Source: Lachnospiraceae bacterium
Lineage (GTDB): Bacteria; Bacillota; Clostridia; Lachnospirales; Lachnospiraceae
Reading direction: 5' to 3'
Assembly (NCBI GenBank): GCA_009774175.1
Contig: VSNG01000017.1
Coordinates: 1-64,000 of the forward strand
Length of the DNA: 64,000 nucleotides
Shown piece by piece: positions 17,782 through 26,464 of the stretch; within the stretch, counting starts at the first letter, position 1, and every line of letters begins with the position of its first letter. Under the pieces are notes generated by a model. It was given only the letters and a program-made list of their open reading frames with translations, was not told the origin of the DNA and ran no database searches. Both the position numbers and the translations under genes were made by a program.

Positions 17782-19215
17782 TCAAATCATCTTAAAATGC
17801 CTTAACGCATCTTCAATCAATAGTTCTTTCTCTAGCGAACATTTCGGCTGTCTGGACTTTTCCGATTTCGGCAGGTTATAATTTGCCCTCTCAATAATAC
17901 CGCATTTTTGTTTTACCTGTGCGATATACAAGCTACTGACTTTCAATCCCGTATGCTCCAACACATAATCCTTAATTTCCTCATATGTTGCTTTGCTCTC
18001 CGCCGCAGTCAAATCCATCTCGCTCATTTCCAATTCCACTTCTATATTCTGTTTTGTATGAAGTTTTGAAAGCAACACGATACTTTCTATCCCCTCCGTA
18101 AACGGAAACATATCGACCGGCGTCGCCTCCTCCATCCGATATCCACTGTTTTTCGTCAGATACTGCAAATCCCTCGCAAGCGTTTCCGGCTCGCAGGAAA
18201 TATAAACGATCCGCTTCGGGCTGATTCGGATAAGCGCATCAAGAAATTCCTTCTTACTGCCGCTTCTGGGCGGATCCATGAACACCACGTCGACTTTCTC
18301 TCCCGCTTCCGCCATCTGGGTCAGAAATCTGCCCGCATCATTCTGGTAAAAATCAACGTTTTTGGCGCCGTTGCTCTTCGCGTTGACAACAGCGTCCCGC
18401 ACCGCGTCCTTATTTAATTCCACGCCAATCACTTTTTTCGCCCGCTCCGCCACAGACAGGCCAATGGTTCCGATCCCGCAGTAAGCGTCCACCACCGTCT
18501 CTTTGCCCGTAAGCTTCGCATACTGCGCGGCCTTCCGATACAGCGTCTCAGTCTGCACGGCATTCACCTGATAAAAGGATTTGGCGGATATTTTAAACCG
18601 CTTCCCACACAAAACGTCCTCAATATATCCCTTACCGTATATAACCTGTTCCCTGTCCCCCAGCACCATGCTTGTCTTTTTGTTATTTACATTGATCAAA
18701 ATGGTGGTAATTTCCGGGTGCAGTTTACATAACTCTCTTATAAAATTCTTTTTGGACGGAAGAATCGGCGACCCCAGAACAAGAACCACCATAATTTCTC
18801 CCGTGGCATGTCCCACACGGACAAGCACATGACGCAGCAGACCATAGCCGCTGTCCTCGTCATAAGCCTTAATCTTAAAGGATTTTGCCAGCTCACGAAC
18901 GCTTCCTATGATTTCCCCTGCCTTTCCATTTTCCAAAAGGCAGCCCTCCACAGCCACAACTCTGTGACTCTTCTCCTGATAGATTCCCGATACAACGCCC
19001 TTTCCTTTTTGAAAGGCAAAGACCGCATGCACTTTATTACGATAGTGGGCAGGCTCCTCCATACCGATAATGGATTTCACCCTGCCATACTCCTTTAGCA
19101 GGTTTTCCACCCGCTCCTGTTTTATTTTCAGCTGTTTTTTATAGGGGGTATCCGTATAGCGGCATCCTCCGCATTTTCCCGCCACCGGACATACACCCGT
19201 TTTCTTTTTCTCCAT
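17782..19215 (-). CDS. rlmD: 23S rRNA (uracil-5-)-methyltransferase, RlmD/RumA type
   Basis: SAM-dependent enzyme that methylates C5 of a uracil in 23S rRNA (TrmA/RumA family). The iron-sulfur cysteines are C9, C15, C18 and C92, and an N-terminal TRAM domain is absent. The SAM motif is VDAYCGIGTIG near residue 245, then MDPPRSG near 315. The catalytic Cys is in ISCEPETLARDL (C341) and the general base in FTEGIES (E374). After the catalytic domain comes an unusual tail of about 90 residues (389-477) with ESKATYEEIKDYVLEH and QVKQKCGIIERANYN, not part of the classical enzyme. Site specificity (m5U1939 or m5U747) cannot be told. The gene abuts the AT-rich RhuM/GmrSD patch. Confidence 0.88.
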   Translation of the reverse strand: MEKKKTGVCPVAGKCGGCRYTDTPYKKQLKIKQERVENLLKEYGRVKSIIGMEEPAHYRNKVHAVFAFQKGKGVVSGIYQEKSHRVVAVEGCLLENGKAGEIIGSVRELAKSFKIKAYDEDSGYGLLRHVLVRVGHATGEIMVVLVLGSPILPSKKNFIRELCKLHPEITTILINVNNKKTSMVLGDREQVIYGKGYIEDVLCGKRFKISAKSFYQVNAVQTETLYRKAAQYAKLTGKETVVDAYCGIGTIGLSVAERAKKVIGVELNKDAVRDAVVNAKSNGAKNVDFYQNDAGRFLTQMAEAGEKVDVVFMDPPRSGSKKEFLDALIRISPKRIVYISCEPETLARDLQYLTKNSGYRMEEATPVDMFPFTEGIESIVLLSKLHTKQNIEVELEMSEMDLTAAESKATYEEIKDYVLEHTGLKVSSLYIAQVKQKCGIIERANYNLPKSEKSRQPKCSLEKELLIEDALRHFKMI

Positions 19216-19273
19216 TTATATTATTACCTTTCCGACTCCGTTTCCTCTGCCTTCCTGCTCCGCTTATGCGCGA

Positions 19274-19303
19274 AAAAACCCTGAGAAGCTTCTCAGGGTT
19301 TTT
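19274..19303 (-). terminator. Intrinsic terminator (symmetrical)
   Basis: A perfect stem CCCTGAGAAG/CTTCTCAGGG flanked by A5-6 and T5. It follows the small gene ending at 19345 on the minus strand and lies before the rlmD start. It could work in both directions. Confidence 0.85.
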
Positions 19304-19344
19304 CTAACATATTCCATCTGTTTTCAACAACTCTTCCATACCCT

Positions 19345-19620
19345 CTATGCGGACGCGATCTGCACGCTCTCTATCCCCTCCGCCAAATCTCTGGCAAGGG
19401 TCGTGTCCGCCTCGTTAATATGTATGGTAAACACCTGTTTCTGTCTTCCTGCGCTACCCAAAAAACGCTCCCAGAAGCTCTTCTCCTGCCACTCCACAAA
19501 AAAGGAAATCCGATTAGAGACAAAAAGTTTCTCCAACTGATCCTTGCTCTCCGCATTATACACCTTGCAAAAAGATATTTCATGATTAAAAAACAGCGCG
19601 TTAAAATTTAATGCCGCCAT
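19345..19620 (-). CDS. Hypothetical protein
   Basis: 91 residues, soluble, mixed alpha/beta: ISFCKVYNAESKDQLEKLFVSNRISFFVEWQEKSFWERF, then QVFTIHINEADTTLARDLAEG. The layout hints at a small ligand- or protein-binding fold, but no family is recognised. GGAGGTAGCGAT just before the ATG and a terminator after the stop support a real single-gene unit. Confidence 0.6.
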   Translation of the reverse strand: MAALNFNALFFNHEISFCKVYNAESKDQLEKLFVSNRISFFVEWQEKSFWERFLGSAGRQKQVFTIHINEADTTLARDLAEGIESVQIASA

Positions 19621-19771
19621 ATCGCTACCTCCAAGCCCCTCATTCTCTTACGCCGCGATCAGCTTTATGTCAACTCATTTTTTACATTATAAACTGTTTT
19701 TCTGCCAAATTGCAAGATTTTTCTACATTTTCCACAATATAACCAAATATTTATGTAAATCTTGTGTAAAA

Positions 19772-20074
19772 TTACGCCTCCGTCCACGGTTTATGCAGAT
19801 TTTCCAGCCAGTATTCCTTTCTCGTCTCATACTGTTCGTTGATCCAGTCCGCCGCCTGCTCCACACCCTCCTGCGTCAGAGGCACCTCCGTCATGCTCTG
19901 CATCTGTTCCGGCGTGTGGTAAAGGCCCAGAGGCTCCGGCCATACCGTGACCTTGATTACGTCCTCCTCGCCGCTCTGAACCCGCCCAAGCATGTAACGC
20001 ATTCCGTCCATACTGCCGGAGTACTCTTCTTTTTTTATATAATTAAGGGGATGAAAGGTTTCCTTATCCAGCAT
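19772..20074 (-). CDS. Hypothetical protein
   Basis: 100 residues, acidic, soluble. WPEPLGLYHTPEQMQSMTEVPLTQEGVEQAADWINEQYETRKEYW dominates the C-terminal two thirds. No known domain is recognised. AGGAG stands at good spacing before the ATG. It lies downstream of the GH127 gene on the same strand and might be co-transcribed with it. Confidence 0.6.
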   Translation of the reverse strand: MLDKETFHPLNYIKKEEYSGSMDGMRYMLGRVQSGEEDVIKVTVWPEPLGLYHTPEQMQSMTEVPLTQEGVEQAADWINEQYETRKEYWLENLHKPWTEA

Positions 20075-20134
20075 CTGTCCTGCTCCTGTCCAATCCTATT
20101 GTAAGGGATTGTTTGCAAATATGCAACCTGCAAA

Positions 20135-22072
20135 CTAATCCCGCTCCGGAATCCAGACACGCATCTGATTCAGTCCTCGGTTGCCCCAGGTATAGTAAGG
20201 AACCAGCGTCAGCTGACAGGACTGCGCTTCCTGTCTTTCAAAGCTGTAAAGCTCCTCATTCACCGTCTCCCGATATCCCTGCGCATACAGCTTTTGAATC
20301 CCGAACAGCTCATCCGGCATATATTCACTGACCGTCACCTTCCCATCCCTTTTCAGGCTCAGGGAAAGAATGTCGTTTTCGTTATCCACGCCTTCCACAC
20401 AGTAAATTAACGGTCCGCGCTGTAATGCCGCCCTGCCTGTATTTTCAGAAACGCGATTGCTGGTATACACACGCCTTACCGCCATGTCAAACTCCACCGT
20501 GATCACATCCTCCGCTGTATACCTGCCTTTCAGATACGCATATCCGTCACGGATTTCACAATCTGCGTCCTTTCCGTTCAGACAGATTTTCGTCTCTCTG
20601 CTCCATGCCGGCATACGAATGGCAAGCGGTACCTCCATACTTGCTTTTCCTTCCGTCGGTACAAAGCGATACTCTACCGTGTTATCATACGGAAATCCTG
20701 TTTGTAAAATCAACTTCCCGCCAAAGCGGTCGCTTACGTCAAGCGTTCCCGCTATAAAAAGATTGGAAAACAGCGCTCCCGGTATAATATGCCATGCGTA
20801 CTCCGCCACAGAGCCTAAAAGCCTCGCCACATTGGGCGGACAGCAGGCGCAGGCAAACCACTTGGGTCTGACCGGCAGCGCGTGTTTATGGGTCTGCGCC
20901 TCCCCGGAAATCCCCGGCAGCGCTTCTAACGGATTCACATAGAAAAATTTCGTCCCGTCAAGCTGCATTCCTGCAAGCACACAGTTATACAGGGCCCGCT
21001 CCATCACGTCCGCATACCTGCCGTTTCTCTCAAGATACAGCATTTTATTGGAAAAAAAGATCAGTCCGATCGCTGCACAGGTCTCTCCGTATGCCGTATC
21101 GTTTGGCAGATGGTCGTCCTTCGTAAAGGCCTCCCCTTCGTAAGCGGAACCGATGGCTCCCGTCACATACATTCTGTGCCTGGTGATATTGTTCCAAAGA
21201 GTCTTACAGACGTCTGCAAGCTCCGTATCTCCCGTCTCCATGGCCGCGTCCGCCATGCCCGTATAAAGATACACCGCACGCACTGCATGTCCCACTGCCT
21301 TGTCCTGCCGGCGCACCGGCGCATGATACTGCGCGTACTCCTTATCATCAGGATCATTCCCCCAGACACGCCATGGATTCTTCTCCTTTTCCTTCTTATA
21401 ATAATCGGAGTCCACGCCGCGCACATTGATAAAATGCATTGCCAGCTCTTTATACTTCTCTTCCTTCGTACTGCGGTACAGGCGCATCAAAGCAAGCTCG
21501 ATCTCAGGATGACCGGGATACCCCTCCGCACCCTCTTCGATAAAATGGCGGTAAATATGATCGGCCATATCGCACATGATCTCCAAAAGCCGGCCTTTAC
21601 CCGTACATTCCGCATAAGCTACCGCCGCCTCAATCATGTGCCCCGCGCAGTAAAGCTCATGCGCTTCGTGAAGGTTCGTCCACCGTTTCTTCGGCTCCTT
21701 CACGGTAAAATAAGTGTTAAGATAGCCGTCCTTCTGCTGCGCCTCTCCGATCAAATCTATGATCTCGTCACACCGTTTTTCAAGCGCTTCATCGGGATTC
21801 TGCGCCAGGGAATAAGCCGCCCCCTCCAGCCATTTCGCCACGTCGCTGTCCTGAAACACCATACCGTAAAACTCACCGTCACATTTTCCGGTTTTCAGTT
21901 TTTTCGCGGCCATGCGGAAATTTTCGATACAATGGCTTTTCTCCGCCCCCTCGATCTGATCGTTTAAAGCCCGTTCCTGATAGGGAAGCACCACATCCTT
22001 CACCAGCTTTTCGTATCTGCCAAAAAAGCCTTCGCCCACTGTAAAATCTTTAACCAGTTTTAAATCGCTCAT
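20135..22072 (-). CDS. GH127 family beta-L-arabinofuranosidase-like protein
   Basis: About 645 residues, near the length of Bifidobacterium HypBA1, without a signal peptide, so probably cytoplasmic. Family marks: CIENFRMAAKKLKTGKCDGEFYGMVFQDSDVAKWLEGAAY, HELYCAGHMIEAAVAY, YVTGAIGSAYEGEAF, and the metal/catalytic Cys cluster FACACCPPNVARLLGSVAEY with an ETCAAIG segment before it. The family releases beta-L-arabinofuranose from hydroxyproline-linked or other glycans. The start at 22072 follows AGGAGGAGG; the longer upstream frame crosses a tRNA gene and is rejected. With GH51 and GH43 at the window start it points to plant arabinan or extensin sugars as food. Confidence 0.9.
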   Translation of the reverse strand: MSDLKLVKDFTVGEGFFGRYEKLVKDVVLPYQERALNDQIEGAEKSHCIENFRMAAKKLKTGKCDGEFYGMVFQDSDVAKWLEGAAYSLAQNPDEALEKRCDEIIDLIGEAQQKDGYLNTYFTVKEPKKRWTNLHEAHELYCAGHMIEAAVAYAECTGKGRLLEIMCDMADHIYRHFIEEGAEGYPGHPEIELALMRLYRSTKEEKYKELAMHFINVRGVDSDYYKKEKEKNPWRVWGNDPDDKEYAQYHAPVRRQDKAVGHAVRAVYLYTGMADAAMETGDTELADVCKTLWNNITRHRMYVTGAIGSAYEGEAFTKDDHLPNDTAYGETCAAIGLIFFSNKMLYLERNGRYADVMERALYNCVLAGMQLDGTKFFYVNPLEALPGISGEAQTHKHALPVRPKWFACACCPPNVARLLGSVAEYAWHIIPGALFSNLFIAGTLDVSDRFGGKLILQTGFPYDNTVEYRFVPTEGKASMEVPLAIRMPAWSRETKICLNGKDADCEIRDGYAYLKGRYTAEDVITVEFDMAVRRVYTSNRVSENTGRAALQRGPLIYCVEGVDNENDILSLSLKRDGKVTVSEYMPDELFGIQKLYAQGYRETVNEELYSFERQEAQSCQLTLVPYYTWGNRGLNQMRVWIPERD

Positions 22073-22102
22073 ATCATACCTCCTCCTTGCTCCCCGGCAA
22101 AT

Positions 22103-22142
22103 AAAAAACCCCGGCAACCACTTCTGCCGTGATTGCTGAGGT
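22103..22142 (-). terminator. Terminator after tRNA-Pro
   Basis: On the minus strand GCAATCAC pairs with GTGGTTGC (one G-T pair) around a short loop, with further CC/GGGG pairing, followed by TTTTTTATTT. It separates the tRNA from the GH127 gene. Confidence 0.7.
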
Positions 22143-22149
22143 TCTCTTA

Positions 22150-22222
22150 TCGGAGTGACAAGACTTGAACTTGCGGCCTCTACTTCCCTAAAGTAGCGCT
22201 CTACCACCTGAGCCACACCCCG
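22150..22222 (-). tRNA. tRNA-Pro, anticodon AGG
   Basis: A full cloverleaf can be drawn: acceptor CGGGGTG/CACTCCG, D arm GCTC-AGGTGGTA-GAGC, anticodon arm CTACT-TTAGGGA-AGTAG, T arm GCAAG-TTCAAGT-CTTGT, discriminator A. The first base pair C1-G72, A73, G35-G36 and G37 fit a proline tRNA. The anticodon bases 34-36 read AGG, decoding CCU; A34 is rare in bacterial proline tRNAs. The CCA end is not encoded. The gene stands alone between two protein genes. Confidence 0.9.
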
Positions 22223-22287
22223 AAAAACAAATACTATTATAACCAATTCATTCCAGAAATGCAAGCCTTATTGCAAAACTTTTTTGA

Positions 22288-23619
22288 CTAATTCAATACG
22301 CCTTCCGGCTCTCCCTTTTCCTCCAGAAGCTTTTCAAAAACCGCCTGCGGAATCGGTCTGGAAAAATAAAAGCCCTGCTGCATCTGGCATCCTACTTCTT
22401 TCAGATAATTGCTCTGTTCTCTGGTTTCCACTCCCTCGCACAAGGAAGTGATCTGCAGCCGCTTCGCCATATCCACCACACAGGAAATAATGATCCTGTC
22501 ATTCTCCTGCATCTCCCCTTCTTTCAGGAAAACCCTGTCCAGCTTGATAATATCAATCGGCAGCTTGCTTAACAGATTCAGCGAAGAATAGCCGGAACCA
22601 AAATCGTCCATGGAAACCTTAAATCCCATTTTATGTAAACCTTTTATCAGATCCAGCGCCCGCTCCGTATTTTCCAGATAGATGCTTTCCGTCAGCTCAA
22701 ATTCCACCAGAGAGCAGGGTACCTGAAACTCCTCAAGAAGCGACTTTACATACTCCAGAATATGCATTCTGTTCAGGTGCACTCTCGACACGTTGACAGA
22801 GATCGGCACTACCCGCTCTCCTTCCCGCAGACGTCTGGCAAGGAAGCTGAATACCTCCCTGTACACATAATAGTCCACATCTACAACCTGTCCGCTCCGT
22901 TCAATCAGCGGTATGAACTCATCAGGATAAACAAAAGCGCCGTCAGGCTTCTGCCAGCGGATCAGCGCCTCGGCCCCGATCAGGGAAAGGGTCTCCGTAT
23001 CAATCTTCGGTTGAAAATAGACCTGAAATTCCCTCTGTGCAAGAGCCTTGGGAATGCCGGATGTGATTTCCACCTCCCGCTTGATCCCCTCCATCATACT
23101 CTGGTCAAACAGCACGCAGCAGTCGCTGTCCATCTCCTTCGCCACTTTTCTGGCCAGATTCGCATTGGAAACCGCCGTCTCCGCATCAAGGCTGCGGCTG
23201 TTCTTATCCGTCACGCTGATCCCCGTACAAAACTGCAGTCTGCTGTTTAAATACTTTTCCCTGAATTTCGTCTCCCGATCCCGATTTAACTGATGAATCA
23301 GATCCCGAAATTCTTCGTTGCCGGGGCCGTCAGGCGCAATTCTGCCGGCGGTAACGAAATTATCGGAATACACTCTGGCAGCACACAGAATAACGGCCTT
23401 ATTCTTCATAAAGTCGTCCACAAAATCTTTCAGAAGAGAATCGCCTACTTTGTATCCGTAAGTATCGTTAATATACTTAAAATGCTTAATATCCGTATAT
23501 ATAATTACAATGCGGTCTTCGCCCACATTCTCGATCTCTCTTTGCAGCTTTTCCAGAAAAACCTCATATCGGTCCAGTCCCGTCAGCACATCTGTCCTAT
23601 CCGTTTTCATTTTAACCAT
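22288..23619 (-). CDS. Degenerate GGDEF / intact EAL c-di-GMP protein
   Basis: About 443 residues, cytoplasmic. The N-terminal GGDEF-like domain (LTGLDRYEVFLEKL, DIKHFKYINDTYGYKVGDSLL) lacks the catalytic GGDEF signature; the site reads VYSDNF, so cyclase activity is unlikely. The EAL domain (about residues 190-435) keeps its catalytic motifs: GAEALIRW, SVNVSRVHL, ELTESIYLE, MDDFGSGYSSLN, KLDRVFL, CEGVETREQ and QGFYFSRP. A c-di-GMP phosphodiesterase, perhaps with GTP sensing by the degenerate domain, is the likely role. The start at 23619 has GGGGGA seven bases upstream; a TTG 15 bases earlier is less likely. Confidence 0.88.
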   Translation of the reverse strand: MVKMKTDRTDVLTGLDRYEVFLEKLQREIENVGEDRIVIIYTDIKHFKYINDTYGYKVGDSLLKDFVDDFMKNKAVILCAARVYSDNFVTAGRIAPDGPGNEEFRDLIHQLNRDRETKFREKYLNSRLQFCTGISVTDKNSRSLDAETAVSNANLARKVAKEMDSDCCVLFDQSMMEGIKREVEITSGIPKALAQREFQVYFQPKIDTETLSLIGAEALIRWQKPDGAFVYPDEFIPLIERSGQVVDVDYYVYREVFSFLARRLREGERVVPISVNVSRVHLNRMHILEYVKSLLEEFQVPCSLVEFELTESIYLENTERALDLIKGLHKMGFKVSMDDFGSGYSSLNLLSKLPIDIIKLDRVFLKEGEMQENDRIIISCVVDMAKRLQITSLCEGVETREQSNYLKEVGCQMQQGFYFSRPIPQAVFEKLLEEKGEPEGVLN

Positions 23620-23712
23620 ATATCCCCCAAACAACAGCTGTTCACATACCTATACTCTACGATATTTGTTCAGCTTCTGTCAATATCTGTTGAAAAATAC
23701 AGCCGCACATTC

Positions 23713-25176
23713 TTAATCTGCGTCTTTCATTGTCAGGACATCCAGCAGATAATTCCACACACGTTCCACCGAATCAACGCTCATACTCTCCTGCGCAGTG
23801 TGCACATTTTCCAGATCGGGACCAATGCTGACGCAATCCAAATCCTTGATTTTTCCTGCCAGAATCCCGCATTCCAGACCGGCATGAATGGCCTCAAGAA
23901 CCGGCTTTTTCCCATACATTTCTTCATAAACCCGCACCATTTTCTCCCGCAGCGGTGAATCTTTCCGATAGGCCCATCCGGGATACTCGTTTCTGACGCT
24001 GGCCGAAGCTCCCATCCGCTCTGCAATCTCCAGCATGTGCCTGCAAAGCTCTCCCTTATCCTGATCTATGCTGCTTCTGACCGCATATTGCAGGCGCATT
24101 TTCTCCTCCTGTACAGACAATACGCCCAGATTCAGAGAGGTCTCCACCAATCCCTCCACATCCTTGCTCATGGCCACAACACCGTTTGGAAGCTTACAGA
24201 TGCAGGCAAGCGCATTTGCTGTGGATTCTCTGGAAAAGCAGTCTTCCAAAACTATTCCATTATGGAAGAGTTTTTCCAAAACAAAGCCAGAATCCGCATT
24301 TTGCAAAGACTCTCTGATTTTAGACGCCTCTGCATCCAGCCAAGAAACCACTTCTTCCCTGTCCGTTTCCCGCACAAGTATTTCGGCCTCGGCTTCCTTT
24401 GGTATCGCATTATCCGCCATGCCGCCTTTCATATGAAGCAGTCTCACGTCATACCGCAATGACAGGCCACAGAGAAGAGAACCCAAAAGCCAGTTGGCGT
24501 TACCCCTGCCTTTATTGATTTCTATACCGGAATGGCCGCCAAGAAGACCGCATACCTTAAGGGACAGCCGTATCATTTCCTCCTGCGCTTTCTCCCTGAT
24601 CATGGGAATTTCCACTTCCACGCTGGCGCCGCCGGCACAGCTTGTAATGAAAACACCCTCCTCTTCCTGATCCAGATTGATCATACGGTTTCCGCGCAGC
24701 ATGGAAAGATCAATCGCCTTGGCTCCTTCCATACCTACTTCCTCGTTCACAGTAATAATCGCTTCCAGACGGGGTGTTGAAATTTCGTCGGCCGCCAGAA
24801 GGGCCATACAGTATGCCATACCGATTCCATCGTCACCGCCCAGGCTTGTCCCCTCGGCGTAAACTTTTCCCTCTTCGAACTTAAGCCTGAGAGGTTCCTT
24901 TTTCATGTCGATATCATATCCCGGCGCAGCCACCGCGACCATATCCATATGGGCCTGCAAGATGTACGGCGCCTCGTCCTCATATTCGGGAGCAGCTTCT
25001 TTGACAATAATAATATTGCCAACTTCATCCTGTACGCAGAAAAGCTCCTGCCTTTCGGCAAACGCTTTCAGATAATCGCTGATCTGTCTGATATTGCCGG
25101 AACCGTGCGGTATACGGCTGATTTCCTCAAAAAAGTGAAATACGCTTTCGGGTTTTAATCCGTCTAATACTCCCAT
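23713..25176 (-). CDS. pepD: Aminoacyl-histidine dipeptidase (PepD-like, M20)
   Basis: About 487 residues, zinc metallopeptidase of clan MH that splits Xaa-His and other dipeptides in the cytoplasm. Motifs: FEEISRIPHGSGN at the N-terminus, the metal-binding HMDMVAV, SLGGDDGIGMAYCMALL, the catalytic Glu and metal ligand in VNEEVGMEGAK, LGGHSGIEINKGRGNANWL, and a final His in ENVHTAQESM. The start at 25176 follows AGGAGG; the longer form is rejected. One base-rich terminator of the rplT operon lies just upstream, so this gene needs its own promoter. Confidence 0.93.
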   Translation of the reverse strand: MGVLDGLKPESVFHFFEEISRIPHGSGNIRQISDYLKAFAERQELFCVQDEVGNIIIVKEAAPEYEDEAPYILQAHMDMVAVAAPGYDIDMKKEPLRLKFEEGKVYAEGTSLGGDDGIGMAYCMALLAADEISTPRLEAIITVNEEVGMEGAKAIDLSMLRGNRMINLDQEEEGVFITSCAGGASVEVEIPMIREKAQEEMIRLSLKVCGLLGGHSGIEINKGRGNANWLLGSLLCGLSLRYDVRLLHMKGGMADNAIPKEAEAEILVRETDREEVVSWLDAEASKIRESLQNADSGFVLEKLFHNGIVLEDCFSRESTANALACICKLPNGVVAMSKDVEGLVETSLNLGVLSVQEEKMRLQYAVRSSIDQDKGELCRHMLEIAERMGASASVRNEYPGWAYRKDSPLREKMVRVYEEMYGKKPVLEAIHAGLECGILAGKIKDLDCVSIGPDLENVHTAQESMSVDSVERVWNYLLDVLTMKDAD

Positions 25177-25191
25177 AAAAAACCTCCTATT

Positions 25192-25226
25192 ATTAAAAAA
25201 GGACACGGTTTAAACACCATGTCCTT
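25192..25226 (-). terminator. Terminator of the infC-rpmI-rplT operon
   Basis: Stem AAGGACATGG / CCGTGTCCTT (one wobble pair) with a TTTTTTAAT tail on the minus strand. It begins about 13 bases after the rplT stop codon. Confidence 0.85.
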
Positions 25227-25238
25227 CTGTTTTTTTCA

Positions 25239-25595
25239 TTATTTCAAATTTGCCTTTGCAAGTTCTGCAAGGGTCGTAAAGCCTGCCGCGTCATTAACCG
25301 CCATCTCTGCAAGCATCTTTCTGTTCATATCCACGCCCGCACTTTTCAGGCCATACATAAATCTGCTGTAAGACAGGCCGTTCATTCTGGCCGCAGCGTT
25401 GATACGTGCAATCCAGAGCTGTCTAAACTGACGCTTTCTCTCTTTTCTGCCGGCATAGGATGATGCAAGCGCTCTCATTACAGACTGCTTCGCAACTCTG
25501 TACTGCTTCGATCTTGCGCCTCTGTAACCCTTCGCAAGCTTTAACACTCTGTTATGTTTCTTTTTGGCGTTCATACCGCCTTTTATTCTTGCCAT
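25239..25595 (-). CDS. rplT: 50S ribosomal protein L20
   Basis: 118 residues, the standard length. It opens with MARIKGGMNAKKKHNRVLKLAKGY and carries the YRVAKQSVMRALASSYAGRKERKRQFRQLWIARINAAAR core. L20 binds 23S rRNA early in 50S assembly and, in Firmicutes, also represses its own operon through the leader RNA, which is present here at 26465-26665. Third gene of infC-rpmI-rplT. Confidence 0.98.
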   Translation of the reverse strand: MARIKGGMNAKKKHNRVLKLAKGYRGARSKQYRVAKQSVMRALASSYAGRKERKRQFRQLWIARINAAARMNGLSYSRFMYGLKSAGVDMNRKMLAEMAVNDAAGFTTLAELAKANLK

Positions 25596-25658
25596 GTCTT
25601 TTTCCTCCTAAATTTAACAATCCCTCAGTCTGCGCTGCCGTCTTATGAAATAAGACGC

Positions 25659-25856
25659 TTACAGGTATGGTAAAATCTTCTTCATATTCTTTACGTTAGT
25701 CTTGTCCGTCATCGCAGCTTTTCTGAGATTTCTCTTGTTCTTCGTTGTCTTTTTGGTTAAGATATGGCGTTTGTACGCTTTATTTCTCTTTAACTTACCC
25801 GTTCCGGTCACCTTGAAACGTTTTGCAGCAGCTCTGCTGGTTTTCATTTTCGGCAT
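25659..25856 (-). CDS. rpmI: 50S ribosomal protein L35
   Basis: 65 residues, standard length and sequence: MPKMKTSRAAAKRFKVTGTG, then LKRNKAYKRHILTKKT, and MKKILPY at the end. Basic ribosomal protein of the large subunit. It lies between infC and rplT in the conserved order and should be co-transcribed with both. Confidence 0.98.
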   Translation of the reverse strand: MPKMKTSRAAAKRFKVTGTGKLKRNKAYKRHILTKKTTKNKRNLRKAAMTDKTNVKNMKKILPYL

Positions 25857-25930
25857 TTTACTGTTCCTCCTGTATTTTTATTCCTGTTACAAGATATCAC
25901 TCCAAGATATCATTTATTTCAACCGGGAAA

Positions 25931-26437
25931 CTATCGCTTCTCAGCTAAAAACATAGTCATGCTTCTGCCTTCCACCTTCGGCGCCTTATCCATAACCGCT
26001 ATATCTGAAAGGGCCTGCGCAAAATCATCAAGAATATGTTTGCTGGTATTCATGTGCGCCATCTCACGGCCCCTGAAACGCAGCGTAACCTTCACCCTGT
26101 CACCCTTACCGATAAACTTTCTGGCAGCATTGATCTTTGTGTTCAGATCGTTTGTATCAATGTTGGGGGAAAGACGAATCTCCTTAATTTCCACAATCTT
26201 CTGTTTTTTCTTTGCTTCCTTGTCTTTTCTGGCCTGCTCATACTTGAACTTGCCGTAATCCACAATCTTACAAACCGGCGGCTTCGCCGTAGGCGCAATC
26301 TTAACCAGATCCACCCCTGCTTCCTCCGCAAGTTTCATCGCTTCTCTGGTCGGCATAACGCCAAGCTGTTCTCCGTCTGCACCGATCACCCGTACTTCTC
26401 TGTCTCTGATCTGCTCATTAATAAATAAGTCGCTAAT
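25931..26437 (-). CDS. infC: Translation initiation factor IF-3, probable AUU start
   Basis: About 169 residues. IF-3 binds the 30S subunit, checks the start codon and prevents early subunit joining. Motifs: LFINEQIRDREVRVIGADGEQLG, VDLVKIAPTAKPPVCKIVDYGKF, KEIRLSPNID and VTLRFRGREMAH. I place the start at the ATT codon at 26437-26435 because GGAGGG lies seven bases before it and the protein would then begin (M)SDLFINEQ, like Bacillus IF-3. The in-frame ATG at 26458 has no ribosome site, and the one at 26452 overlaps the GGAGGG. A rare AUU start allows self-control by IF-3, as known in other bacteria. Confidence 0.95.
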   Translation of the reverse strand: MSDLFINEQIRDREVRVIGADGEQLGVMPTREAMKLAEEAGVDLVKIAPTAKPPVCKIVDYGKFKYEQARKDKEAKKKQKIVEIKEIRLSPNIDTNDLNTKINAARKFIGKGDRVKVTLRFRGREMAHMNTSKHILDDFAQALSDIAVMDKAPKVEGRSMTMFLAEKR

Positions 26438-26464
26438 CGTTTTACCCTCCATCTTCATAAGAAA

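Noticed and set aside
22073..22264. N-terminal extension of the GH127 protein
   Set aside because: The frame runs through the tRNA-Pro gene and its terminator; the ATG at 22072 has a strong ribosome site.
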